Positions 32,685 through 41,569 of a stretch of DNA of 64,000 nt are shown here, in pieces (position 1 is the stretch's first letter; each line of letters starts with the position of its first letter). Below the pieces are notes generated by a model. The model saw only the letters and a list, made by a program, of their open reading frames with translations, ran no database searches and was not told the origin of the DNA. The stretch is from Ciceribacter sp. T2.26MG-112.2 (GTDB lineage: Bacteria; Pseudomonadota; Alphaproteobacteria; Rhizobiales; Rhizobiaceae): NCBI RefSeq assembly GCF_900492205.1, contig NZ_UEYQ01000004.1:248001-312000 (forward strand). The letters are read 5' to 3'. The position numbers were made by a program, and so were the translations under genes.

Positions 32685-33581
32685 ATGATCGACAAGCTTG
32701 AATTCTTCATCGCGCTCGCCCGTGCCCAGCATTTCGGCCGCGCGGCGGAGGAGTGCGGCATCACTCAGCCGACGCTGTCCGCGGCGATACGGCAATTGGA
32801 GGACCAGCTCGGCGTGATGCTGGTCAATCGCGGCTCGCGTTACCAGGGCCTGACGCCGGAAGGGCAGCGGGTGCTGGAATGGGCGCGCCGGATCGTCGGC
32901 GACACGCGCACCATGCGCGAGGAAATGCGGGCGGCGCGACGCGGCCTCGCCGGCCATATCCGCCTCGCGGTCATACCCACGGCCCTCTCCATGGTTCCGC
33001 GGATCACCGGACCGTTCCAGGAGAAGCATCCCGACGTCACCTTCTCCGTCAGTTCCCGCACCTCGCTGCAGGTTCTGAGCCTTCTGGAAAATCTCGAGAT
33101 CGATGCCGGGATCACCTATCTCGACAATGAACCGCTTGGCCGCGTCACCTCGGTGCCGCTCTACGCCGAGCGCTATCACCTGATTGCCGCTGCAGGGACG
33201 CCGCTCAGCGATCGTGACCAGGTGACGTGGCGGGAGGTTGCCGATCTTCGGCTTTGTCTATTGACCGCGGACATGCAGAATCGCCGCATCATCAATCAGC
33301 ACATGGCCGATGCCGGCGTTTCCGTGAAGCCGACGCTCGAATCCAATTCGATGATCGTGCTGTTCTCCCACATCCGCACCGGCCGCTGGGCCTCGATCAT
33401 GCCGCGTAACGTGGCTGAATCCTTCGGCTTCTCCGCGGAAATACGACTGATCCCGATCAGCGAGCCGGAAGCGGAGCATTCCGTCGGGCTTGTCGCGCAA
33501 TACCGGGAGCCGTTTACGCCGCTCGTCTCCGCACTTCTGCACGAGGCCCGCCGGCTCGCCGATCTCCAGGCGTTTCAATAG
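32685..33581 (+). CDS. LysR family transcriptional regulator, probable fds operon regulator (FdsR-like)
   Basis: A 298-residue LysR-type regulator. The N-terminal HTH (about 1-60) reads FIALARAQHFGRAAEEC and TQPTLSAAIRQLEDQLG; the periplasmic-binding-like effector domain starts near residue 90 (GHIRLAVIPTAL). It lies directly upstream of fdsG on the same strand. LysR genes called fdsR occupy the same place in other fds clusters, so control of formate dehydrogenase is inferred from context. Confidence 0.82.
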   Translation: MIDKLEFFIALARAQHFGRAAEECGITQPTLSAAIRQLEDQLGVMLVNRGSRYQGLTPEGQRVLEWARRIVGDTRTMREEMRAARRGLAGHIRLAVIPTALSMVPRITGPFQEKHPDVTFSVSSRTSLQVLSLLENLEIDAGITYLDNEPLGRVTSVPLYAERYHLIAAAGTPLSDRDQVTWREVADLRLCLLTADMQNRRIINQHMADAGVSVKPTLESNSMIVLFSHIRTGRWASIMPRNVAESFGFSAEIRLIPISEPEAEHSVGLVAQYREPFTPLVSALLHEARRLADLQAFQ

Positions 33582-33630
33582 ATTTCTTCTATCGTCGAAC
33601 GGGACTGCTTTATTGACCGCCCCCGGGGAG

Positions 33631-33655
33631 CGCGGTCATTCTGTCACCATGTCAA
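33631..33655 (+). other. Stem-loop between the LysR gene and fdsG
   Basis: In the 189-base gap before fdsG, TGACCGC and GCGGTCA form a 7-bp inverted repeat around CCCCGGGGAGC, beginning about 35 bases after the LysR stop. It could terminate the LysR transcript. No clear sigma factor motif was identified for fdsG. Confidence 0.35.
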
Positions 33656-33770
33656 AGAGTTCGACGGGAAAGCGGACTGCGTCGGCGCATTGAATTAAGA
33701 AACCGACTGGACATTCGCTTTCCACGTGTCAGCCTCTTGGCCAGTTCGTGTCGGTTTGGGAGGGCTGATC

Positions 33771-34250
33771 ATGAATATTCGATCGTCTGCGGATGATTTT
33801 GTTTCTCGCACAAATGCGATCGTCGCCGAGTTCAAGGCGCTCGATGGTCCCTTGCTGCCGATCCTGCATGCGGTGCAGGAGGCCTTCGGCTATGTGCCGG
33901 ACGAGGTCAAGCCGGTGCTCGCCGAGGCACTCAACCTGTCGCGCGCCGAGGTGCATGGTGTCGTCAGCTTTTACCACGATTTCCGCGTCCATCCCGCCGG
34001 GCGCCATGTGCTGAAGCTCTGTCGCGCCGAGGCCTGCCAGTCGCTGGGCGGCGACGCTCTGGCCGATCGGGTGCGCCAATTGCTCGGCATCGATTTTCAT
34101 CAGACGACGCCGGATGGCGCCGTGACGCTGGAGCCGGTCTACTGTCTCGGTCTCTGCGCCTGCGCACCGGCCGCCATGCTCGACGATGACCTGCACGGAA
34201 GGCTCGATGCCGACTGTCTCGAGGCGCTGGTCGCGGAGGCCCGCCGATGA
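33771..34250 (+). CDS. fdsG: NAD-dependent formate dehydrogenase subunit gamma
   Basis: A 159-residue NuoE-like subunit with one [2Fe-2S] cluster. Ligands are Cys84 and Cys89 (CRAEAC) and Cys125 and Cys129 (CLGLC), the NuoE spacing. The segment FGYVPDEVKPVLAEAL fits the family. ATG 33771 follows GGGAGGGCTGATC; an upstream in-frame ATG at 33726 is not favoured. Its stop overlaps the fdsB start in ATGA. It is part of the soluble cytoplasmic FdsGBAD complex that oxidises formate to CO2 with NAD+. Confidence 0.95.
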   Translation: MNIRSSADDFVSRTNAIVAEFKALDGPLLPILHAVQEAFGYVPDEVKPVLAEALNLSRAEVHGVVSFYHDFRVHPAGRHVLKLCRAEACQSLGGDALADRVRQLLGIDFHQTTPDGAVTLEPVYCLGLCACAPAAMLDDDLHGRLDADCLEALVAEARR

Positions 34251-35803
34251 GCGCGACGATCTTCATCCCCCGCGATGCCGCCGCGATTGCCGTCGGTGCC
34301 GACAAGGTCGCCGAAGCGATCGAGCGCGAGGCTGCTTTGCGCGGCATCGAGCTTGCCATTGTTCGCAACGGATCGCGCGGACTGCTCTGGCTCGAGCCCC
34401 TGATCGAGGTGCGCACTGGTCGCGGCCGTATCGCCTATGGTCCGGTCACGGTCGCCGATGTGCCCGGCTTGTTCGAGGCCGACTTCCTGGCCGGCGGCGC
34501 ACATCCGCTCTGTCATGGGCTCACCAAGGAAATTCCCTATCTCGCTCGGCAGACCAGGCTGACCTTCTCGCGCTGTGGCGTGACCGATCCCCTGTCGCTC
34601 GCCGACTATCGCCACTATGAGGGGCTCAAAGGCCTTGAAAAGGCCGTGGCCATGGATCCGGCCGATATCGTCAAGACCGTGACCGACAGCGGCCTGCGTG
34701 GTCGCGGCGGCGCGGGCTTTCCGACCGGCGTCAAATGGAAGACGGTCGCGGACGCGCCGGGCGCACAGAAATATATCGTCTGCAATGCCGACGAAGGCGA
34801 CAGCGGCACCTTCTCCGACCGGATGATCATGGAGGGGGATCCCTTCGTTCTGATCGAAGGCATGATCATCGCCGGCATCGCCACCGGCGCCACCAAGGGC
34901 TATGTCTACACTCGTTCAGAGTATCCGCATGCCATCAAGACCATGCGTGCGGCGATCGAGGTCGCCCGAGGCGCCGGCATTCTCGGGCCGTCGGTCCTCG
35001 GCTCGGCCCATGCCTTCGACATCGAGGTGCGCATGGGCGCCGGCGCCTATGTCTGCGGCGAGGAGACCTCGCTGCTCAACTCGCTCGAAGGCAAGCGCGG
35101 CATCGTCCGGGCCAAGCCGCCGCTTCCGGCGCTGCAGGGCCTGTTCGGCCGACCGACCGTCGTCAACAACGTGATCTCGCTCGCCTCCGTGCCGGTCATC
35201 CTCGACCGCGGCGCGGCCTTCTATCGCGATTACGGCGTCGGCCGTTCGCACGGCACGATCCCGATCCAGCTCGCCGGCAATATCAAGCATGGCGGCCTCT
35301 ACGAGACCGCCTTCGGCCTGACGCTGGGCGAGATCATCTATGACATCGGCGGCGGCACGGCGAGTGGTCGGCCCGTCAAGGCCGTGCAGGTCGGCGGCCC
35401 GCTCGGGGCCTACTTCCCGCCCTCCCTGTTCGACACCGTGTTCGACTACGAGGCCTTCGCCGCGAAGGACGGGCTGATCGGCCATGCCGGCATCGTCGTC
35501 TTCGACGACACCGCCGACATGCTGAAGCAGGCACGCTTTGCCATGGAATTCTGCGCGATCGAGAGTTGCGGCAAGTGCACGCCCTGTCGTATCGGCTCGA
35601 CGCGCGGCGTCGAGACGGTCGATCGGATCGCCCGCGGCATTGAGCCGGAGAAGAACCGGGCGCTGCTCACCGACCTCTGCAACACCATGAAGTTCGGCTC
35701 GCTCTGTGCGCTCGGCGGCTTCACGCCCTATCCGGTGATGAGCGCGCTCCATCACTTCCCCGAGGATTTCGCCCCGGCACCCATGGTGGAGGCGGCGGAA
35801 TGA
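34247..35803 (+). CDS. fdsB: NAD-dependent formate dehydrogenase subunit beta
   Basis: A 518-residue NuoF-like subunit holding FMN, the NAD site and one [4Fe-4S] cluster. The FMN/NAD glycine motif GRGGAGFPTG is at about 152-161. GAGAYVCGEETSLLNSLEG follows. The cluster ligands Cys441, Cys444, Cys447 and Cys487 lie in SCGKCTPCRIG and SLCALGG. The N-terminal about 110 residues form the thioredoxin-like extension of FdsB proteins. A 222-base gap with palindromic repeats separates it from fdsA. Confidence 0.96.
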   Translation: MSATIFIPRDAAAIAVGADKVAEAIEREAALRGIELAIVRNGSRGLLWLEPLIEVRTGRGRIAYGPVTVADVPGLFEADFLAGGAHPLCHGLTKEIPYLARQTRLTFSRCGVTDPLSLADYRHYEGLKGLEKAVAMDPADIVKTVTDSGLRGRGGAGFPTGVKWKTVADAPGAQKYIVCNADEGDSGTFSDRMIMEGDPFVLIEGMIIAGIATGATKGYVYTRSEYPHAIKTMRAAIEVARGAGILGPSVLGSAHAFDIEVRMGAGAYVCGEETSLLNSLEGKRGIVRAKPPLPALQGLFGRPTVVNNVISLASVPVILDRGAAFYRDYGVGRSHGTIPIQLAGNIKHGGLYETAFGLTLGEIIYDIGGGTASGRPVKAVQVGGPLGAYFPPSLFDTVFDYEAFAAKDGLIGHAGIVVFDDTADMLKQARFAMEFCAIESCGKCTPCRIGSTRGVETVDRIARGIEPEKNRALLTDLCNTMKFGSLCALGGFTPYPVMSALHHFPEDFAPAPMVEAAE

Positions 35804-35847
35804 GCAACTCGCTATTGCGTTCGACAGCGCCGACGTCCGGCTTCGTC

Positions 35848-35961
35848 TTCTCCCCATCGGGGAGAAGTGCCGAACGCAGTGAGGCGATGAGGGGGCCGCT
35901 CGCGCTGACGCCTACCCCCTCATCCGGCGCTATGCGCCACCTTCTCCCCGCCGGGGAGAAG
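35848..35961. repeat. Rhizobial intergenic palindromic repeat pair (fdsB-fdsA gap)
   Basis: Two copies of one unit lie in opposite orientation. Each has a CTTCTCCCC/GGGGAGAAG hairpin (35848-35868 and 35941-35961). Each also has a GATGAGGGGG or CCCCCTCATC block (35886-35895 and 35915-35924). The whole could fold into a large nested structure. This type of element is frequent between genes in Rhizobiales; it is not coding. Confidence 0.75.
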
Positions 35962-36025
35962 AGGAGCCTCCGCCGTTCTGCCGCACACGTCATCCGTTCT
36001 TTGTCATCTGCCCAGGAGGCACGTC

Positions 36026-38905
36026 ATGCCCCTCGTTTCTGAAATCGATTACGGTACGCCCGCTTCCCGATCCACCGAGACGGTAACGCTCACCATCGAC
36101 GGCCGCCAGATCACCGTTCCGGCCGGCACTTCCGTGATGCGCGCCTCGGTGGAAGCCGGCATCCAGGTACCCAAGCTCTGCGCCACCGACATGGTGGATG
36201 CCTTCGGTTCCTGCCGCCTCTGTCTCGTCGAGGTCGACGGCCGCAACGGCACGCCGGCCTCCTGCACCACGCCTTGCGCGCCGGGCATGGTGGTCCACAC
36301 CCAGACGGAACGTCTGAAGCAGATCCGCAAGGGCGTGATGGAGCTCTATATCTCCGACCATCCGCTCGACTGTCTGACCTGTGCCGCCAATGGCGACTGC
36401 GAGTTGCAGGACATGGCGGGCGCCGTGGGCTTGCGCGACGTGCGCTACGGCTATGAGGGTGAGAACCACGTCAAGGCTCGGAATGACGGCGACATCAATG
36501 CCAAGTGGATGCCGAAGGACGAGTCCAATCCCTATTTCACCTACGACCCGTCGAAATGCATCGTCTGCTCGCGCTGCGTTCGCGCCTGCGAGGAAGTGCA
36601 GGGCACATTTGCGCTGACGATCGAGGGCCGCGGCTTCGACAGCCGGGTGTCTCCCGGCATGCACGAGGATTTCCTCTCCTCCGAATGCGTCTCCTGCGGT
36701 GCCTGCGTGCAGGCCTGCCCGACCGCGACGCTGACCGAAAAGTCGGTGATCGCCATCGGCCAGCCGGAGCATTCGGCCGTCACGACCTGCGCCTATTGCG
36801 GCGTCGGCTGCTCGTTCAAGGCGGAAATGCGCGGCGAGGAACTGGTGCGCATGGTTCCTTTCAAGGACGGCAAGGCCAATCGCGGCCATTCCTGCGTCAA
36901 GGGGCGGTTCGCCTATGGCTATGCCACGCATCAGGACCGCATTCTCAATCCGATGGTGCGCGAGAAGATCACCGATCCCTGGCGTGAAGTGACCTGGGAA
37001 GAGGCGCTGGCCCATGTGGCGTCCGAATTCCGCCGGCTCCAATACCAATACGGCAAGGACTCGATCGGCGGCATCACCTCGTCTCGCTGTACCAACGAGG
37101 AAACCTTCCTGGTGCAGAAGTTGATCCGCGCCGGCTTCGGCAACAACAATGTCGACACCTGCGCCCGCGTCTGCCATTCGCCGACCGGCTACGGTCTCGG
37201 CCAGGCCTTCGGCACCTCGGCCGGTACGCAGGACTTCGATTCGGTCGAACATTCCGACGTCATCATGGTCATCGGCGCCAATCCGTCGGCGGCGCATCCG
37301 GTCTTTGCCTCGCGCATGAAGAAGCGCATCCGCCAGGGCGCCAAGCTGATCGTGCTCGACCCGCGCGAGACCGAGACGGTTACCTCGGTTCACGCCAAGG
37401 CGGACTATCACCTGCCGCTCAAGCCCGGCACCAATGTCGCCGTCATCACCGCGCTGGCGCATGTCATCGTCACCGAAGGCCTGTTCAACGAGGCCTTCAT
37501 CCGCGAACGCTGCGACTGGTCTGAATTCGAGGACTGGGCCGCCTTCGTTTCCGAGCCGCAGCACAGCCCGGAAGAAACGGAAAAGTTCACCGGCGTTGCG
37601 GCCGATCTCGTGCGCGGTGCGGCCCGGCTCTATGCCAAGGGCGGCAATGGGGCGATCTATTACGGCCTCGGCGTTACCGAGCATAGCCAGGGCTCGACGA
37701 CCGTCATGGCGATCGCCAACCTGGCCATGGCGACCGGCAATATCGGCCGTCCGGGCGTCGGCGTGAACCCGCTGCGCGGCCAGAACAACGTGCAGGGTTC
37801 GTGCGACATGGGCTCCTTCCCGCACGAACTGCCGGGCTATCGCCACGTCTCCGACGATGCGACGCGCGACACGTTCGAGAAGCTCTGGGGCGTCAAGCTC
37901 GACAACGAGCCGGGTCTGCGTATCCCGAACATGCTCGATGCCGCCGTCGACGGCTCGTTCAAGGGCATCTACATCCAGGGCGAGGACATTCTGCAGTCCG
38001 ACCCCGACACCAAGCATGTCTCGGCCGGCCTTGCCGCGATGGAATGCGTCGTCGTGCACGACCTCTTCCTCAACGAGACGGCCAACTACGCACACGTCTT
38101 CCTGCCGGGCTCGACCTTCCTGGAAAAGGACGGCACGTTCACCAATGCCGAGCGCCGCATCAACCGCGTGCGCAAAGTGATGAGCCCGAAAAACGGCTAT
38201 GCCGACTGGGAAGTCACGCAGATGCTCGCCCAGGCCATGGGCCTGCCGTGGAACTACAGCCATCCGTCCGAGATCATGGACGAGATCGCCGCCACCACGC
38301 CGAGCTTCGCCGGGGTGTCCTACGACCTCCTGGAAAAGATGGGTTCGGTGCAGTGGCCGTGCAACGAGAAGTTCCCGGAAGGCTCGCCGATCATGCACGT
38401 CAACGGCTTCGTGCGTGGCAAGGGCAAGTTCATCCGCACGGAATATGTGGCGACCGACGAGCGCACCGGCCCACGCTTCCCGTTGCTCCTGACCACCGGC
38501 CGCATCCTGTCGCAGTACAATGTCGGCGCCCAGACGCGCCGCACGGAGAATGTCGCTTGGCATGCGGAGGATCGTCTCGAGATCCATCCGCACGATGCCG
38601 AACAGCGCGGCATCAAGGACGGCGACTGGGTGCGTCTCGCCAGCCGGGCAGGCGAAACGACGCTTCGGGCGGAGATCACGGAACGGGTCTCGCCGGGCGT
38701 CGTCTACACGACCTTCCACCACCCCGAGACGCAGGCCAACGTCATCACCACGGACTTCTCCGACTGGGCGACCAATTGCCCCGAATACAAGGTGACCGCC
38801 GTGCAGGTGGCGCCGTCGAACGGCCCGTCCGAATGGCAGCAGGACTATGAGGACCTGTCGCGCCAGTCGCGCCGCATCGCCGGCAAGCTGGAAGCGGCGG
38901 AGTAG
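36026..38905 (+). CDS. fdsA: NAD-dependent formate dehydrogenase catalytic subunit alpha (Mo-bis-MGD)
   Basis: A 959-residue molybdenum enzyme that oxidises formate. In order: a [2Fe-2S] ferredoxin domain (about 15-95), a His-Cys [4Fe-4S] site (DHPLDCLTCAANGDCELQ), two ferredoxin-type [4Fe-4S] clusters (CIVCSRCVRACEE and CVSCGACVQACP), and the proximal cluster CAYCGVGCSFKAEM with GHSCVKGRFAYG. The molybdopterin domain and C-terminal MGD-binding domain follow. Cys383 in CARVCHSPTGYG is the expected Mo ligand with the adjacent His, so this is a cysteine and not a selenocysteine enzyme. AGGAGG precedes the start. Confidence 0.97.
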   Translation: MPLVSEIDYGTPASRSTETVTLTIDGRQITVPAGTSVMRASVEAGIQVPKLCATDMVDAFGSCRLCLVEVDGRNGTPASCTTPCAPGMVVHTQTERLKQIRKGVMELYISDHPLDCLTCAANGDCELQDMAGAVGLRDVRYGYEGENHVKARNDGDINAKWMPKDESNPYFTYDPSKCIVCSRCVRACEEVQGTFALTIEGRGFDSRVSPGMHEDFLSSECVSCGACVQACPTATLTEKSVIAIGQPEHSAVTTCAYCGVGCSFKAEMRGEELVRMVPFKDGKANRGHSCVKGRFAYGYATHQDRILNPMVREKITDPWREVTWEEALAHVASEFRRLQYQYGKDSIGGITSSRCTNEETFLVQKLIRAGFGNNNVDTCARVCHSPTGYGLGQAFGTSAGTQDFDSVEHSDVIMVIGANPSAAHPVFASRMKKRIRQGAKLIVLDPRETETVTSVHAKADYHLPLKPGTNVAVITALAHVIVTEGLFNEAFIRERCDWSEFEDWAAFVSEPQHSPEETEKFTGVAADLVRGAARLYAKGGNGAIYYGLGVTEHSQGSTTVMAIANLAMATGNIGRPGVGVNPLRGQNNVQGSCDMGSFPHELPGYRHVSDDATRDTFEKLWGVKLDNEPGLRIPNMLDAAVDGSFKGIYIQGEDILQSDPDTKHVSAGLAAMECVVVHDLFLNETANYAHVFLPGSTFLEKDGTFTNAERRINRVRKVMSPKNGYADWEVTQMLAQAMGLPWNYSHPSEIMDEIAATTPSFAGVSYDLLEKMGSVQWPCNEKFPEGSPIMHVNGFVRGKGKFIRTEYVATDERTGPRFPLLLTTGRILSQYNVGAQTRRTENVAWHAEDRLEIHPHDAEQRGIKDGDWVRLASRAGETTLRAEITERVSPGVVYTTFHHPETQANVITTDFSDWATNCPEYKVTAVQVAPSNGPSEWQQDYEDLSRQSRRIAGKLEAAE

Positions 38906-38934
38906 GGAATGGCCCAAGGCTGCGGTAATTTGCC

Positions 38935-39043
38935 CCTCACCCCGGCCCTCTCCCCGCAAGCGGGGAGAGGGCGCGGAGATGTTGCGGCATGTCTCCTTCT
39001 CCCCGCTTGCGGGGAAAGGGTGCCGACAGGCGGATGAGGGGGC
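38935..39043. repeat. Rhizobial intergenic palindromic repeat pair (fdsA-fdhD gap)
   Basis: Two hairpins of the same family as in the fdsB-fdsA gap. The first is CCCTCTCCCCGC-AA-GCGGGGAGAGGG arms at 38946-38971. The second, CCTTCTCCCCGC-TT-GCGGGGAAAGGG at 38995-39020, has one mismatch. They are flanked outward by CCCCTCAC and GGATGAGGGGG. Possible roles are mRNA stabilisation or processing. Confidence 0.75.
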
Positions 39044-39052
39044 CTACCCGTC

Positions 39053-39871
39053 ATGAAGACTTCCACCTCCATTGCCGAACTGCAGTATCGCCACGGCACC
39101 CTGGCGACGGGCAGCCGCGTCGTTCCGGAAGAAGTGCCGATCGCCTTTTCCTATGGCGGCTCGACCCATGCGGTGATGATGGCGACGCCCGCCGATCTCG
39201 AGGACTTCGCCCTCGGCTTCTCGCTGGCGGAGGGAATTATTTCTGAACCGTCCGACATCGTCTCGATCGAGGCGGTGATGGCTGGCGGCGGCATCGATCT
39301 GCAGATCATTCTGGCGGACGCGACCGCGGAGGCGCTGACATCGCGTCGCCGCCACATGGCTGGCCCGGTCGGCTGCGGCCTGTGCGGCATCGAATCGATC
39401 GAGCAGGCCATGCGGCAAGTGCCATCGGTCGAGGCCGCCGATTTCTGCCTGACGCCGGCGCAGATTGCCGAGGCGGTGAAGCTGCTCGGGGACGGGCAGT
39501 ACCTCAACCGCGAGACCCGCGCCGTGCATGGCGCCGGATTCTTCGTGCCGGGCCAGGGTCTGGTCATGCTGCGCGAGGATGTCGGCCGACACAATGCGCT
39601 GGACAAGCTGTCGGGCGCGGTCATCCGCGCCGGCTATTCCGGGCGCCAGGGCGCGGTCGTCGTCACCAGCCGCCTGTCGGTTGAAATGGTGCAGAAGACG
39701 GCGGCGCTGAAATGTCCCATACTCATCGCGGTATCGGCGCCGACGGCCCTTGCCATTCTCACGGCCGATGAAGCGGGCATGACGCTCGTCGGCATTGCCA
39801 GGGGCGACGAGTTCGAAATCTTCACCAGGCCCGATCGCATCATTTCCGGAGTGACCGCCCATGTCGCATGA
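39053..39871 (+). CDS. fdhD: Formate dehydrogenase accessory sulfurtransferase FdhD (FdsC)
   Basis: A 272-residue maturation protein. FdhD/FdsC binds the bis-MGD cofactor and passes sulfur to it so that the dehydrogenase becomes active. The paired cysteines Cys108 and Cys111 in GPVGCGLCGIES match the conserved CxxC loop. LVMLREDVGRHNALDKL and VVTSRLSVEMVQK are family blocks. It ends 11 bases into fdsD, so translation is coupled. Confidence 0.95.
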   Translation: MKTSTSIAELQYRHGTLATGSRVVPEEVPIAFSYGGSTHAVMMATPADLEDFALGFSLAEGIISEPSDIVSIEAVMAGGGIDLQIILADATAEALTSRRRHMAGPVGCGLCGIESIEQAMRQVPSVEAADFCLTPAQIAEAVKLLGDGQYLNRETRAVHGAGFFVPGQGLVMLREDVGRHNALDKLSGAVIRAGYSGRQGAVVVTSRLSVEMVQKTAALKCPILIAVSAPTALAILTADEAGMTLVGIARGDEFEIFTRPDRIISGVTAHVA

Positions 39872-40091
39872 CACCACCGAGAAGCTCGTTCGCATGGCGA
39901 ACCAGATCGCCACCTTCTTCCTGTCTCAGCCGGAAGCGGTGCGCATCGAAGGTGTGGCGAACCATATCAACAAGTTTTGGGAACCGCGCATGCGTCGCGA
40001 GCTGTTCGACCATATCGACAAGGGGGGCGAAGGCCTTCTGCCGCTGGTGATGGAGGCCTCCAAGGTCATCAAGCGTCCGATCGCGGCCTGA
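39861..40091 (+). CDS. fdsD: Formate dehydrogenase subunit delta
   Basis: A 76-residue small subunit found only with Fds-type formate dehydrogenases. It begins MSHDTTEKLVRMANQIATFF and has the conserved EGVANHINKFWEPRMRREL block. In Rhodobacter and Cupriavidus complexes FdsD is a stable subunit near FdsA and helps assembly. It overlaps fdhD by 11 bases and ends the fds operon. Confidence 0.95.
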   Translation: MSHDTTEKLVRMANQIATFFLSQPEAVRIEGVANHINKFWEPRMRRELFDHIDKGGEGLLPLVMEASKVIKRPIAA

Positions 40092-40177
40092 ACGCCAGAG
40101 GCGACCGGTTCGCTTTGGCGTTTCGCACCGCCTCTGATATGCAGAACCGACGTTGAACGAGGGAGGCGGGCGACACG

Positions 40178-41569
40178 GTGAGGGCTGAAACGGCACGAAA
40201 GGTCCAGGCGGGCGAGCGGGATCCCGAGTTCGGCCCCTGGCTGGCGCAGGCGACGATCCTCGTGGTCGACGACGAGCCCGGCATGCGCAATTTTCTCGTG
40301 CGCACGCTCAGCCCGCGCTGCAAGCGCATCGAGGAAGCCGCCGATGCCGAAGAGGCGTCGCGCAAGCTCGACCAGCATCATTTCGACGTCGTCATTCTCG
40401 ACAATATCATGCCGGGCAAGAACGGCGTCGACTGGCTGATCGAACAGCGGGCGATCGGCTTCTTCGCCGACGCCATCCTGATGACCGCCTATGCCGATCT
40501 CGAAACGGCGATCCGGGCTCTGCGGGCCGGCGCTGTCGATTTCGTGCTGAAGCCGTTCCGCTCCAACCAGATCCTCAACGCCGTGGCGCGCTGCCTCGAC
40601 CGCATGCGCTTGCAGCGGGAAAACTTCGTGCTGCGCTACGAGCTTCGCGCCACGGCCGACCATATCCTGCTGCGCGACAAGCTGATCGGCGGTTCGGCGG
40701 CGATCCAGCAGGTGCGGGAAACGCTGGCCCGCGTCGCGCCGCTGCCGACGACCGTGCTCCTGACCGGCGAATCCGGCACGGGCAAGGAGGTCGCGGCGCG
40801 CTCGCTGCATGCACTTTCCGACCGTGCGGCCAAACCCTTTGTGCCGGTCAATTGCGCGGCGATCCCGCCGGATGTGATCGAATCCGAACTGTTCGGCCAT
40901 GTCCGCGGCGCCTTCACCGGGGCTGAAGCCGGGCGTGAAGGCCTCTTCCTGCATGCCCAGGGCGGCACGCTATTCCTCGACGAAATCGGCGAGATGCCGT
41001 TCGCCACGCAGAGCAAGCTCCTGCGCGTCATCGAAGATCGCCGCGTGCGTCCCGTCGGGGCGGAACGCGAGGTGCCGGTCGACCTGCGCTTCGTCTTCGC
41101 CACCAATGCCAATCTGGAAAAGCTCGTGCAACAAGGCGGCTTCCGTCCGGATCTCTACTACCGCATCAACGTCATGCAGCTTAAGCTGCCGCCGCTGCGC
41201 GACCGGGGCGACGACGTTCTCGAGCTTGCCAGCCTGTTCATGCACAAGCTGTCGCAACAGCTCGGCATGCCGCCCGTGCCGATCGACAAGGCAACGAAGG
41301 CCGCCCTGTCCGCCTATGCGTGGCCGGGCAATGTGCGCGAGCTGCGCAACCTGATCGAGCGCTCGCTCATCCTCGGCGGCTTCCCGGACGATTTCCGCGG
41401 CCAGCGGCCGGGCGCGGTGGCCGCGCCGGCGGGAACACTGGAGGAGGTCGAGCGTCGCCATATCCTGGCCGTGCTGGAGGAGGCCGGCGGTGATCGCGAG
41501 GAGACCGCGCGACGGCTCGGGATCTCGCGCAAGACCATCGACCGCAAGCTCGTGTCGTGGAATGCCTGA
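40178..41569 (+). CDS. Sigma-54-dependent response regulator (NtrC family)
   Basis: A 463-residue activator. The receiver domain (about 25-140) has VVDDEP and phospho-acceptor Asp75 (VILDNIMPGKNG). The AAA+ domain (about 165-390) has Walker A TGESGTGKE (about 195-203), GAFTGA at 244-249 for sigma-54 contact, and Walker B GGTLFLDEIGEM. A Fis-type HTH (about 425-463) ends TARRLGISRKTIDRKL. Start is GTG 40178 after GGGAGG. It overlaps the sensor kinase gene by 8 bases. A sigma-54 promoter with paired palindromes lies 2 kb downstream before the OFA transporter, its probable target. Confidence 0.92.
   Translation: MRAETARKVQAGERDPEFGPWLAQATILVVDDEPGMRNFLVRTLSPRCKRIEEAADAEEASRKLDQHHFDVVILDNIMPGKNGVDWLIEQRAIGFFADAILMTAYADLETAIRALRAGAVDFVLKPFRSNQILNAVARCLDRMRLQRENFVLRYELRATADHILLRDKLIGGSAAIQQVRETLARVAPLPTTVLLTGESGTGKEVAARSLHALSDRAAKPFVPVNCAAIPPDVIESELFGHVRGAFTGAEAGREGLFLHAQGGTLFLDEIGEMPFATQSKLLRVIEDRRVRPVGAEREVPVDLRFVFATNANLEKLVQQGGFRPDLYYRINVMQLKLPPLRDRGDDVLELASLFMHKLSQQLGMPPVPIDKATKAALSAYAWPGNVRELRNLIERSLILGGFPDDFRGQRPGAVAAPAGTLEEVERRHILAVLEEAGGDREETARRLGISRKTIDRKLVSWNA

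Noticed and set aside
35990..38959. Minus-strand open frame of 989 codons across fdsA
   Set aside because: Antisense shadow of fdsA; no motifs, while the plus strand shows all cluster ligands.
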